From Holophagales bacterium (GTDB taxonomy: Bacteria > Acidobacteriota > Thermoanaerobaculia > UBA5066), in contig JADJVF010000017.1 in assembly GCA_016716705.1 (NCBI GenBank), positions 62,001 through 126,000 of the forward strand: a stretch of DNA of 64,000 bases, read 5' to 3'. Both the position numbers and the translations under genes were made by a program. Under the pieces are notes generated by a model. That model did no database searches. It was not told where the DNA came from and saw nothing but the letters and a program-made list of their open reading frames with translations. This document shows, piece after piece, positions 45,833-53,852 of this stretch. How positions within the stretch are numbered: the first letter of the stretch is position 1; the number at the start of each line of letters is the position of its first letter.

Positions 45833-45842
45833 CCTCCTGCGC

Positions 45843-46187
45843 CTACTCCTGCCTGACGACGTCGACCGAGATCTCAACCGCCGGAATCGTTCCTCTGTTC
45901 TCGAGCCAGTGCGTGGTGTTCCTGTCCTCGGGCCAGCCCACTCCCGGCCCGTAGTCCGTGGAGGCTCCATCCCGATGGTCGGTGATCGTTCCTTGCAGGA
46001 CGTAGACGGTGCCTGGTCTGCCCTTGTGGTCGTGAATCGGGCCGAAGACGCCTCCGGGCTCGATGGTCACCATGCGCATTCGAAGCTGGCGCCCTGCCAT
46101 GCCCTCGATCTCGGGGCCGAGATCGACCGTTGCAAGCAGCTTCACCGTGACGCCCTTCGTCTCAGGTGCCACCTGTTCGTTGCTCAT
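45843..46187 (-). CDS. Small cupin-domain protein
   Basis: 114 aa. A single cupin barrel: MVTIEPGGVFGPIHDHKGRPGTVYVLQG carries His-x-His and a metal-type Glu/Gln region, then WPEDRNTTHWLENRGTIPAVEISVDVV with a further His. Known: stand-alone cupins include dioxygenases, isomerases and ligand sensors. No substrate can be inferred. It ends 11 bp before the helicase relic. Confidence 0.8.
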   Translation of the reverse strand: MSNEQVAPETKGVTVKLLATVDLGPEIEGMAGRQLRMRMVTIEPGGVFGPIHDHKGRPGTVYVLQGTITDHRDGASTDYGPGVGWPEDRNTTHWLENRGTIPAVEISVDVVRQE

Positions 46188-46285
46188 CGTGCACTCCCCT
46201 CTCTGCGACTTCGCGAACGGCGATGCCTGGCGCCCCTTGTCGGTCAGCCCGGCCGGCAGCCACGCCGAAGCCTCCTCCTGCCGGC

Positions 46286-46672
46286 CTACTGGCCCGCCGG
46301 GGGCTCCCAGAGCTCGACCTTGTTCCCTTCAGGATCGAGGACCCACCCGAAGCGACCGAACTCCGACTCGTCGACCTTCTCGAGGACGTTGCAGCCTTCC
46401 TCGCGGAGGACGGCGATGAGGCCGCGAAGGTCGGCCACCCGGTAATTGACCATGAATCGCGACGTGCTCGGGGCAAAGTCCTCGCTCCCCATGCCCGTGA
46501 CGTTCCAGATCGTCTGGCCCGGCATGGGGCTGCCGTCGGCGTCGGAGAACGGAATCACGGCGCCGCCCCACTCCAGGACGTCCACCCCGAGATGCTCCTT
46601 GTACCAGGCGCGCAGCGCGGCGGGATCCTGAGCCTTGAAGAAGATGCCCCCGATGCCGATGACTCGCCTCAT
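46286..46672 (-). CDS. VOC-family (glyoxalase/bleomycin resistance) protein
   Basis: 128 aa. Two beta-alpha-beta-beta-beta halves: IGGIFFKAQDPAALRAWYKEHLG, then FMVNYRVADLRGLIAVLREEG and FGRFGWVLDPEGNKVELWEPP. The terminal Glu in VELWEP is the usual metal ligand. Members include glyoxalase I, dioxygenases and antibiotic-binding proteins. Its neighbours are small detoxification-like genes. Confidence 0.85.
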   Translation of the reverse strand: MRRVIGIGGIFFKAQDPAALRAWYKEHLGVDVLEWGGAVIPFSDADGSPMPGQTIWNVTGMGSEDFAPSTSRFMVNYRVADLRGLIAVLREEGCNVLEKVDESEFGRFGWVLDPEGNKVELWEPPAGQ

Positions 46673-46713
46673 GTGAACCTCCTCAGCGATGCAGACGCCG
46701 GATATTGCACGGT

Positions 46714-46859
46714 CACTCCCGTGCCGGCGTGGCGCTCATGTGGACCAGGCCCGACCCATGGCCCTCCGGGTCGAGAAAGCTGTGCGTGTACATGAAGCCG
46801 AAATCCTCCGGCTCGTCGCAGGTCGAGCCGCCGAGCGAGACCGGCGTCGGCGAGCACGC
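46714..46859 (-). pseudogene. C-terminal fragment of a second VOC/glyoxalase gene
   Basis: The frame reads VSLGGSTCDEPEDFGFMYTH, then SFLDPEGHGSGLVHMSATPARE and stop. The GFMY.xSF.DP.GH pattern is the C-terminal end of glyoxalase-type proteins. Translation is open only from a stop about 20 residues before the conserved part, and no N-terminal half exists. It abuts the end of the upstream gene (46860), so a deletion removed the front. Confidence 0.6.
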
Positions 46860-47747
46860 TCACTTCTTCAGCACGAGGTACTGCACGAAGACGCCGTCCT
46901 GCGCGATGATGTCGTCCTCGAGCCGCTCGTTGACCTTATCCTTCGGGCGCGTCCCGTCGGCCGAAAACACGATCTGCAGGCTCGTCGGCTCGAACTTCCG
47001 GTCCGCGCCGGCGCACGCGATACGGTAGTGCTGGCCGTCCGCCGAAGCGGCGTAGCCGTAGGGCGTTCCCCACGGGTCCTTCGCCGGCATCGCCTCGAGG
47101 TGCTTCGGCACGAGGAAGCGCCCCAGCGAGGCGAAGTCGCCCGGCGGGTAGCTGGAGTCCGCCTTCTCGCGCGCATAGCTCTCGACCGCCTCGGTAAGCG
47201 CTCGGATGTCGGTCATCGCCTTCTTCCAGGGCCTCCGCTTCTCCCCCTGGCGGTCCGACGCCCGGGAGGCCGCCTCCTCGAGCAGCGGACCGAGACTCTT
47301 CGCACTCGCCTCGGCCGACTCGCGCACGATCGCGGGCAGCACCTTGATCGACTTTCGCCCCGTCGGAGTCCTATAGAACGCGACGAGGTCGGCGAGCTCG
47401 CGCTCCGTGTAGTACTTCGCGTAGATCCGGATCGCCGGCTCCGCGAGCGCCGCCGAGACGTCGATGCGGGCGAGCTCCTCGTGCAGGAAGGCGTAGAGCT
47501 CCTTCCTCTCCTCGAGGTCTCTTGGTACGTCGCCTCGCGCCTCGGCCTTCGCGATGAACTGCTTCTCGCTCTGGTCGAGGATCGAGCTCATGACCTCCTG
47601 CATCGTGCCCTCTCCGGCCGTCAGGCCGAGCAGCTCCACGATCAGCTCGCGCTGACGCTTGCTCGGCTCCGGATCCGCGGCGCCAAGCGGCAGCGCGGCG
47701 GCAACAACGACGACGACGACAACGGCGGCAAGGAAGGTTCGGCGCAT
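46860..47747 (-). CDS. Secreted DUF2059 protein with pilin-like C-terminal domain
   Basis: 295 aa. Signal peptide 1-24 (VVVVVVVAAALPLGAA). Residues 30-150 match DUF2059: RELIVELLGLTAGEGTMQEVMSS, YAKYYTERELADLVAFYRTPTGRKS. Residues 175-290 (MTDIRALTEAVESYAREKADSSY.. DPWGTPYGYAASADGQHYRIACAGAD) match the C-terminal part of GspG-type pseudopilins, but without an N-terminal pilin helix. Known: DUF2059 proteins have no proven function. The fusion is unusual. Confidence 0.75.
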   Translation of the reverse strand: MRRTFLAAVVVVVVVAAALPLGAADPEPSKRQRELIVELLGLTAGEGTMQEVMSSILDQSEKQFIAKAEARGDVPRDLEERKELYAFLHEELARIDVSAALAEPAIRIYAKYYTERELADLVAFYRTPTGRKSIKVLPAIVRESAEASAKSLGPLLEEAASRASDRQGEKRRPWKKAMTDIRALTEAVESYAREKADSSYPPGDFASLGRFLVPKHLEAMPAKDPWGTPYGYAASADGQHYRIACAGADRKFEPTSLQIVFSADGTRPKDKVNERLEDDIIAQDGVFVQYLVLKK

Positions 47748-47855
47748 GTCGATCCTCGCTCTTCGGGCTCGTTCGGTTTTGCGGCGATGCTACTACGCAG
47801 AAGGGCATGTCCCGGACGCCGCGGCAGGGCGAGAATCAGATGGTCAAATGGCGCA

Positions 47856-48713
47856 TCAGGAGAGCCGCCGGTACAGCTCGGCGTTCTTCTCGATGACGTG
47901 ACGTGCCGCTGACAGGAACGCCTCGTCTCGGCCCTCGATGACCGCCCTCGAAGAGCAGGCGCCGGCGATGGCCCGGGCGAGGCCCGAGGGGTTCTCCCAC
48001 GCCATCGAGTGGCCGGCGTCGGGGACGACGGCCACGCCGACGCCGCCCGCGGGGAGCGACTCGGCGTCCGGGTCTGGCAGGGAGCGCGCGCCAAAGAGGA
48101 CGGTGCGCGGGACGTCGAGCGCGAGCAGCTGCCGTCGCCACGAAGGCGACGCCCCCTCGACGAGCGAGACCGCCCCGCGGTGCGCCGCGAACGGAGCCGT
48201 CGCCGCCATCGAGCCCGCCCAGATGTCGTTCCCGGAGCGCGCCGCCTCGCGGATCGTCTCCGCGTGCCCGTTCGCGACGTATCGGGCTTCGGGCTGCGCG
48301 GCGATGCTCCTGCTGAAGACCCCGCCTCCCGGGTCGAGATTGGGCTCGGAAAGCACCAGGTGCTCGACGCGCCCCGGCAGCATCGTCGCAGCGACAATCG
48401 CCACGGCGCCGCCCATGCTGTGACCGTAGAGGTCACACGTCGCGACGCCGAGCGCGTCGATCAGGGCGACGAGGACCCTCGCGTGAGCGGAGACCGAGTA
48501 GTCGAAGCCCTCCGGTCTGTCGCTGAACCCGGAACCGAGGAGGTCGACGAGGATCGCCCTCCGCGACGCGAGGGACGGGTCCCGAGCGACCGCCGGGTAG
48601 TCGCACGACGACGCGCACCCCAGTCCGTGGACGAAGACGAGAGGCGTGCCGACCCCCGCGAGGTCGTGGAACCGGATCGTAGCTTCCGGGGACTCGAGGA
48701 CGAGAGACTTCAT
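47856..48713 (-). CDS. Alpha/beta hydrolase
   Basis: 285 aa. LVFVHGLGCASSCDYPAVARDP (oxyanion hole), ILVDLLGSGFSDRP, nucleophile elbow GHSMGG, and the His in VVPDAGHSMAWENPSG complete a hydrolase core; the acid is probably the Asp in GARSLPDPD. No substrate assignment. It shares the accessory neighbourhood with the DinB-like gene upstream. Confidence 0.85.
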   Translation of the reverse strand: MKSLVLESPEATIRFHDLAGVGTPLVFVHGLGCASSCDYPAVARDPSLASRRAILVDLLGSGFSDRPEGFDYSVSAHARVLVALIDALGVATCDLYGHSMGGAVAIVAATMLPGRVEHLVLSEPNLDPGGGVFSRSIAAQPEARYVANGHAETIREAARSGNDIWAGSMAATAPFAAHRGAVSLVEGASPSWRRQLLALDVPRTVLFGARSLPDPDAESLPAGGVGVAVVPDAGHSMAWENPSGLARAIAGACSSRAVIEGRDEAFLSAARHVIEKNAELYRRLS

Positions 48714-48779
48714 GAGACTCCTGCGTTGGTGACGCGGCTCGAATCATCGAACCAGGTGATCCCGCGGACCATGCCGGGG

Positions 48780-49286
48780 TCAGGCACCCGCTTCGCGGTG
48801 GAAATGGTCTTCCCACGAGAGCACGTCGCCTTCGGGAAGGTCGGAGAGGCCCAGGCGGCGGAGCATGAGCAGGAGCTGTGCTCGGTGGTGCATGCTGTGT
48901 GTAATCACATGAACGATTGCACCGCCGAACGAAAAGCGGGCGCCGTCAGGATCGGGGGAATCGGTGAACGTGTCGTCCAGGCGGCCGGCCCGAAGCAGAG
49001 CGCGCGAGGTCACCGCCAGGTCGTGGGAGGCGGCTGTGAGCCGCGAGAGAAGCAGCGGGACCGTATGTGTGTCTTGCGAGGGAGGGTGTGGGCGCACGGG
49101 CCGTTCGGCAATGAGGTCGGTCCAGTACTCCATGTTCTTGACGATGTGACTGAAGGTGGCGCGAACGGTGCCGAGGCCAACGCCGAGCGGGCGATCGAGC
49201 TCCTCGTCTGACAGCGTCGCGCAACAGCGCAGGACGGCCTCGGTGGTCCACGCGTCGTGTCCAAGAAGACGATCGAGTATGTCCAT
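48780..49286 (-). CDS. DinB-family protein
   Basis: 168 aa. Four-helix bundle with histidines at the expected metal positions: LLGHDAWTTEAVLRCCATL, TFSHIVKNMEYWTDLIAERP, and GGAIVHVITHSMHHRAQLLLMLRRLG. Known: DinB/YfiT-type proteins are metal-dependent thiol transferases or damage-inducible proteins. A second, unrelated-length DinB lies at 58855-59370. Confidence 0.85.
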   Translation of the reverse strand: MDILDRLLGHDAWTTEAVLRCCATLSDEELDRPLGVGLGTVRATFSHIVKNMEYWTDLIAERPVRPHPPSQDTHTVPLLLSRLTAASHDLAVTSRALLRAGRLDDTFTDSPDPDGARFSFGGAIVHVITHSMHHRAQLLLMLRRLGLSDLPEGDVLSWEDHFHREAGA

Positions 49287-49442
49287 GCACGGATTCTCTC
49301 CCGGGTGCCCATCCTTCCGGCGTCAATGAGAAATGCCCGTCACTGAGCCGGAAGGACGCAACAAGCTCCGGGAGCATGAGAAAGTCGGCGACTGCGTTGG
49401 CGACACAGGTCGATGCCGGCGCCGATGACGCCTCGAAGCTTT

Positions 49443-49467
49443 GAACCTTGGAGCTCTCCCGGCGTAT
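49443..49467 (+). promoter_or_regulatory. ECF-type sigma factor promoter (copy 1)
   Basis: GAAC (49443-49446), a 16-nt spacer, and CGTAT (49463-49467), the AAC/CGT architecture of extracytoplasmic-function sigma factors. It lies 17 nt before the ATG of the secreted NTF2-like gene. A copy at 57916-57940 shares also most of the spacer (gctctcccg/c). Confidence 0.6.
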
Positions 49468-49484
49468 CAGTGTCAGGAGAGCCC

Positions 49485-49979
49485 ATGAAGCTACTGAGAA
49501 CGCTCCAGGGAACCATGTTGCTGCTGGGGATGATCTGCGTTGAGGCCGACTGCCAGGAAGCTCCGAGACAGGGAGAAGCGACGACGAAAGAAGAGGCCCC
49601 AGCTCTACTGGACGAAATCCGTCGACAGGATGCGGCGATGTTCGATGCCTTCAACCGGCACGACCTCGATGCCGTGATGGCGACGTTCTCGGAGAAGCTC
49701 GAGTTCTACCATGACACTGGGGGCTTGCAGTCGTACAGCGACGTCAGGAAAGGCTTCAAGACCATCTTCGCCAGGAACGACGGCATTCGTCGGGAGCTTG
49801 TAAAGGGAAGCCTGGACGTCTATCCCATCAAGGGCTATGGGGCTATTGAACTTGGCGCTCATCGCTTCTGCCATGTCGAGCAGGGGCGAGAGGACTGTGG
49901 GACATTCCGGTTCCTTCACGTATGGCAGAAGGACGGTCAGACGTGGAAGGTCACTCGGGTTGTCAGCTACGGCCATTAG
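49485..49979 (+). CDS. Secreted NTF2-like (DUF4440) protein
   Basis: 164 aa from ATG 49485; AGGAGA just upstream. Signal peptide 1-22 (MLLLGMICVEADC; a Cys ends it, so lipidation is possible). Residues 40-160 form a cone-shaped NTF2/SnoaL fold: LLDEIRRQDAAMFDAFNRHDLDAVMATFSEK, YSDVRKGFKTIF, TFRFLHVWQKDGQTWKVTRVVSYGH. Known: this fold binds small ligands or acts as an isomerase. It is the only gene clearly under an ECF-like promoter. Confidence 0.8.
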   Translation: MKLLRTLQGTMLLLGMICVEADCQEAPRQGEATTKEEAPALLDEIRRQDAAMFDAFNRHDLDAVMATFSEKLEFYHDTGGLQSYSDVRKGFKTIFARNDGIRRELVKGSLDVYPIKGYGAIELGAHRFCHVEQGREDCGTFRFLHVWQKDGQTWKVTRVVSYGH

Positions 49980-50022
49980 AGCGTCGTGAGACTCGACGCA
50001 GCCGCCCCTCTACCCTACCGGG

Positions 50023-50118
50023 TCAGGCGTTCCACAGCTCCTTGTGCTCGGCCTCGGTGAGCTCCTCGAGGAGCTTCAGGGCTTCGGAGAGGAGGTCTTC
50101 TCTCGTCACGATTTGCAT
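50023..50118 (-). CDS. Possible small protein after the CadC-like regulator
   Basis: 31 codons: an amphipathic helix reading MQIVTREDLLSEALKLLEEL then TEAEHKELWNA. The frame is the same as the upstream regulator's after its TAG and stays open from that stop, so a longer form from a TTG is possible. AGGAAG abuts the ATG. It could be an independent small protein or a readthrough extension. Evidence is weak. Confidence 0.3.
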   Translation of the reverse strand: MQIVTREDLLSEALKLLEELTEAEHKELWNA

Positions 50119-50205
50119 CTTCCTGCTCGCGTCCACACCATGCAGAAGAAGCCCGCCGAGAAGGCCTGCGATGTTTCCTTTATCAGGCAAGAAGTCGCGA
50201 TGACG

Positions 50206-51936
50206 CTAGGCCGGCGAGACTCCGATGCGACGCACGAGATCGATGAAGCGCGCGTCCGGGCGGAGGGGCTCGAGGCCGGGAGCCCCGGGGAGCCAGAACA
50301 GGTAGCCGTCGCGCATCTGGTAGGCCTTCTCCAGCCAGTCGAACGCGACGTCGATCTCGCCGAGCCCCGCGTGGACGACCGCCATCGCGGTCGGCGGGCA
50401 CTGGCCTCGCGTGCGGAGCTCCTCGAGCTCGCGGAGCAGGAGCCTGGCTTCGTCCGTCCGGCCGAGCCGGCCATAGACGTGCGCCAGGTAGGAGAGGGAC
50501 AGGGCTTCGCGCGAATGGCTCAGAGCCTTCTCGAGGGCGGCAACCGCGTCATCGGCGTGGCCCCGGTGCCACGCCGACCACCCGAGCACGAAATAGGGCT
50601 GAAGCGAATCCGGGAACAGCTCGATCGTCCTCCTGGCCTGCGCCTCCGCCCGCGCGTGCTGGCCCAGGTGGAGGAACATCCATGCGGCGTACTGGTTCGG
50701 CAGGAGAGCCGCGGGATTGAGCTTCAGCGCGTACTGGACCTCCCTGGTCGCCTCCGGCTTGTCGCCGGTGAAGCACAGCAGCGTCGAATGGAACGAGTGC
50801 GCGTCCGGGTCGCTGGGGCTCAGCTCGATCGCGCGCCGAGCTTCCCGGAGGGCCGCGCCCAGGTCCCAGTCGAGAAGGAGGTCCATCCAGGCGAGGACCA
50901 GGTGGGCCGTGCCGAGACCGTCGTCGACGGCCACGGCCTGAAGCGCCAGGTGCTTCGCGCCGGGGTAGACCTCGCCGGCCGGAGCATGTCCCCAGTAACC
51001 CAGCATGAACAGGCAGGCGGCGTGCAGGGCGAGGCCCGGCGCGAAGTCGGGCGCCCTCAGGTTGATCTCCCGGAAGTGCCGGAGCGCGTTCCCGATTCCC
51101 TCCGCGGTCATCTTGTCGAACTCGGCGCGGGCCTTCAGGTAGGCCTCCGCTATCTCCGGCGCCACCGTCTTCACCGCGGCCTGCGGTGGCAGCGCCGGCC
51201 CGGCAGGTCGCAGCGCCGCGGCGATGGACCCGGCAATCGCCCGCGCCGCCTCGCATTGCGTCGCGAGCACGGCGGACAGGTCGCAGTCGTAGCTGTGCGC
51301 CCACGCGTGGCGCTCGGGATCCATCAGGACCAGCTGCGCCGACACGCGAACGCGACGCCCCTCCACCAGCGCGGCTCCCTCGACGACGCCGTTCACTCGG
51401 AGGTCGCGGGCGATCTCGTCCAGCTTCAGGCTGCTCCCTTTCAGGTGGAGCACGGACTGGCGTGAGATCACCCGCACCGCCGGGATGCGGGCCAGCTCCG
51501 TGATGAGCGCGTCGGTGAGCCCGTCGGCGAAGTAGTCCTTCTCGGGATCGCGGTTCAGGTTGGAGAACGGGAGCACCGCCACCGCGGGCTCTTCGAACGA
51601 CCGCTCGTGCCGGACCGGCGCGATGAAGCGGTAGCCACGGCGGGGAAGCGTCTCGACGTAGCGGGGGGACCGGGCGTCGTCGCCGAGAACGGAGCGGATG
51701 CGATGGACACAGTAGTCCACCCCGGTGTCGTATTCCACGAACGTCGAGTCGTCCCACAGGAGACGACGAATCTCGTCGCGGGAGACAAGTCGGCCGGCCT
51801 GCCCCACCAGAAAGCACAGCACGCGCGAGGGCTGCGGTCGGAGCTTCCGCACCCTGCCCGCCTTGCGCAACGTTCCGCTTTCCAGGTCGAGCTCGAACGC
51901 GCCGAAGGTGACCCGACCCAACGCGGCCGGCATCAT
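50206..51936 (-). CDS. CadC/ToxR-like winged-helix regulator with TPR domain
   Basis: 576 aa. Residues 1-105: OmpR-type DNA-binding winged helix (LRKAGRVRKLRPQPSRVLCFLVGQAGRLVSRDEIRRLLW, DTGVDYCVHRIRSVLGDD). Residues 115-240: the CadC/FlgO-like domain (AVLPFSNLNRDPEKDYFADGLTDALITELARIPAVRVISR). Residues 260-560: about seven TPR repeats (GHADDAVAALEKALSHSREAL). No transmembrane helix is seen, so it is a cytosolic member. The TAGAAT (51944-51949, minus) ends 7 nt before the ATG: leaderless. Targets are unknown. Confidence 0.87.
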   Translation of the reverse strand: MMPAALGRVTFGAFELDLESGTLRKAGRVRKLRPQPSRVLCFLVGQAGRLVSRDEIRRLLWDDSTFVEYDTGVDYCVHRIRSVLGDDARSPRYVETLPRRGYRFIAPVRHERSFEEPAVAVLPFSNLNRDPEKDYFADGLTDALITELARIPAVRVISRQSVLHLKGSSLKLDEIARDLRVNGVVEGAALVEGRRVRVSAQLVLMDPERHAWAHSYDCDLSAVLATQCEAARAIAGSIAAALRPAGPALPPQAAVKTVAPEIAEAYLKARAEFDKMTAEGIGNALRHFREINLRAPDFAPGLALHAACLFMLGYWGHAPAGEVYPGAKHLALQAVAVDDGLGTAHLVLAWMDLLLDWDLGAALREARRAIELSPSDPDAHSFHSTLLCFTGDKPEATREVQYALKLNPAALLPNQYAAWMFLHLGQHARAEAQARRTIELFPDSLQPYFVLGWSAWHRGHADDAVAALEKALSHSREALSLSYLAHVYGRLGRTDEARLLLRELEELRTRGQCPPTAMAVVHAGLGEIDVAFDWLEKAYQMRDGYLFWLPGAPGLEPLRPDARFIDLVRRIGVSPA

Positions 51937-52116
51937 GCCGGCATTCTAGCCCGGGCCCGGCAACCTCAGTCCATTCAAAGAGTTGGGCGTACAGGACGAA
52001 TCCAGCCAGCATCCAGCCGCCGTCGATGGCCGGCGGGCCCGTGACCACCCACGTTGTGAAGGATGACGGAAGACCGCGTCGGGGCCTTCCAGACGACACA
52101 CCGAAAGGAGACGGTC

Positions 52117-52614
52117 ATGAAGCGTTCGTTGTCCATGAGCATCCTGGGAGGCCTGTTGCTGCTCGCGCCGCTTGCCCGGGCCCAGGAATGCCGCTCGTTC
52201 GACCCCTGGACCCTGGCGGGTACCTACACGTTCACCGCCACCGCGTGGCAGGACCTGTCGGAGATCAACCCGGCGCTGCCCAAGGGATACGCCCCCGTCA
52301 CGATCATCGGCGCGTTCGCCGTCAACTTCTCCGGCGCCCTGAACGGCTGGGCGCTCGTCAACGCCGGCGGACTTCAGATGTCCGCGCAGTTCGTCAACTC
52401 GAGCTTCGGCGAGCCCAGGACCGACTGCAGCTTTCCCGTCACCCTCTCGATGAAGATCAACGAGTTCGGCGACGTCGTCACCGGGCCGTACTCCTACGTG
52501 GGAGTCGTCACGAGCAAGGCGCCCGTCTGGGAGATCGCGTTCATGATGCTCGGCACCGGGCCGGGCTCGCACGTGGAGATGGATCACGCGAGGCGGATCT
52601 CGATGCAGCACTAG
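52117..52614 (+). CDS. Secreted protein of unknown function
   Basis: 165 aa from ATG 52117 with AAAGGAG upstream. Signal peptide 1-23 (ILGGLLLLAPLARAQ). The mature part (WTLAGTYTFTATAWQD, VTIIGAFAVNFSGALNGWALV) is beta-rich with two cysteines (near ECRS and TDCS). No known family. Divergent from the CadC-like regulator and in the same 150-bp intergenic region, so the regulator may act on it. Confidence 0.7.
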   Translation: MKRSLSMSILGGLLLLAPLARAQECRSFDPWTLAGTYTFTATAWQDLSEINPALPKGYAPVTIIGAFAVNFSGALNGWALVNAGGLQMSAQFVNSSFGEPRTDCSFPVTLSMKINEFGDVVTGPYSYVGVVTSKAPVWEIAFMMLGTGPGSHVEMDHARRISMQH

Positions 52615-52665
52615 CGAACGGCTCGCGGCCCTCGAGGAAGTCGGCTCCCTCGGACCTGCGCATGC

Positions 52666-52697
52666 TTGACACCGACCGCCAAACGCGGTCATATGAC
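52666..52697 (+). promoter_or_regulatory. Promoter with overlapping palindromic operator of the wHTH-NTase module
   Basis: TTGACA (52666-52671), a 17-bp spacer and TCATAT (52689-52694). GTCATATGAC (52688-52697) is a perfect 10-bp palindrome over the -10. The ATG at 52703 lies 8 nt after the -10, so the transcript should be leaderless and autorepression is likely. Confidence 0.55.
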
Positions 52698-52702
52698 AGC
52701 TG

Positions 52703-53032
52703 ATGGCGGTCACGTCACCTTTCGGCTCGCAGAGCCGCACCCGTCTCCTGATCGCCTTGGAGCTTCTCGGGCAGACGTACCCCCGAGAGCTGGCGCGCCT
52801 CCTGGGCTCTTCGCTGTCGGCGACGCAGAAAGGCCTCGAGAGCCTGGAGCGCGACGGCCTCGTCGCCGGCCGACTGGTCGGGCGAACCCGAGTGGTCCAG
52901 CTGAACCCCGCGTACTTCGCCCTGAAGGAGGTCCGGGCGCTGCTCGGCAGGCTCGTCGAAGCCCATCGCGAGCTGGAGTCGAGGATCGCCGCACTTCGGC
53001 GCAGGCCCCGGAAGATCGGAAAGCGCCTTTGA
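52703..53032 (+). CDS. Winged-helix DNA-binding protein (putative antitoxin-type repressor)
   Basis: 109 aa. A single wHTH: TRLLIALELLGQTYPRELARLLGSSLSATQKGLESLERDGLV, then a wing (GRLVGRTRVVQLNP) and a Lys/Arg-rich helical tail (LESRIAALRRRPRKIGKRL). It resembles ArsR/MarR-type regulators that precede nucleotidyltransferases. Its stop overlaps the TTG of the next gene, and its own promoter carries a palindrome, fitting autoregulation. Confidence 0.75.
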   Translation: MAVTSPFGSQSRTRLLIALELLGQTYPRELARLLGSSLSATQKGLESLERDGLVAGRLVGRTRVVQLNPAYFALKEVRALLGRLVEAHRELESRIAALRRRPRKIGKRL

Positions 53033-53604
53033 GGATTACCGAGCTGTCCACCCTCGCGCAGGTCGCCGCAGTCCTGGCTGGCGCACTCCGCGGAGCCGGG
53101 ATCAGGGCCGTGCTGACCGGAGGAGCGTGCGCGACGATCTACTCGGCAGGCGGGTACCAGTCCGAAGACCTCGATCTGATTCTCCAGTCCTCACCGACGC
53201 AACGATCGCTCGACGAAGCAATGGCCAAAGCGGGGTTCGCGCGGAACGGCGAGTATTACGAGCACCCGCGGACCTCGTTCTTCGTCGAGTTTCCCCGGGG
53301 GCCGCTGGCGATAGGAACCGACACCGCGATCACGCCGGTCGAGATGCCCGTTGAGGGCGTCCCGGTCCTGCTCCTCTCGGCTACCGACTCCTGCCGCGAT
53401 CGGCTCGCGGCGTTCTACCACTGGAGAGACCGCCAGGCCCTTGGGGCAGCCGTCGCGATCGCCACGAATCACGCCCTCGATCTCGAGAATATCCGCGCCT
53501 GGAGCCGGCGAGAGGGGGCGTCTGAGGGGCTCGAGGAGTTCGTGCGCGCTCTGGAAGCCGCGAAGGGCGCCTCGCGTCGCTCCGGGCCGCGTGGTCCTCG
53601 CTGA
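53029..53604 (+). CDS. Nucleotidyltransferase-fold protein (putative toxin)
   Basis: 191 aa, starting with TTG overlapping the wHTH gene's stop. The Pol-beta-like NTase core reads VLTGGACATIYSAGGY.. with SEDLDLIL (GG and DxD-type metal site kept). The mid part (RTSFFVEFPRGPLAIG) and a C-terminal helical tail follow. Known: AbiEii/MNT-type NTases modify tRNA or proteins and are toxins in type IV or type VII TA systems. Inference: the two genes form a TA or regulated NTase module. Confidence 0.7.
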   Translation: MRITELSTLAQVAAVLAGALRGAGIRAVLTGGACATIYSAGGYQSEDLDLILQSSPTQRSLDEAMAKAGFARNGEYYEHPRTSFFVEFPRGPLAIGTDTAITPVEMPVEGVPVLLLSATDSCRDRLAAFYHWRDRQALGAAVAIATNHALDLENIRAWSRREGASEGLEEFVRALEAAKGASRRSGPRGPR

Positions 53605-53852
53605 ATTCGCCGAGACGACTGGAGCTACCTGAGGACGCTCTGATCGACCCGCCGGCAGTCATCTCCCACGGCATGGAGAATCTCCGCTGCCTGGCCCTCC
53701 TCCAGAGTCCCGAAGAGCGGAGCCTAGTCCGAAGCCTGGGCGTCTCCTCCTCCGTCTCCGTTTCTCGCCGCCTCACGAATCCCAGTCGCGTCCCGACCGG
53801 CCTGCCGCGGGGTGCGACGAGGTCCGCCACGCCGTCGCTCCGGCACCTGACC

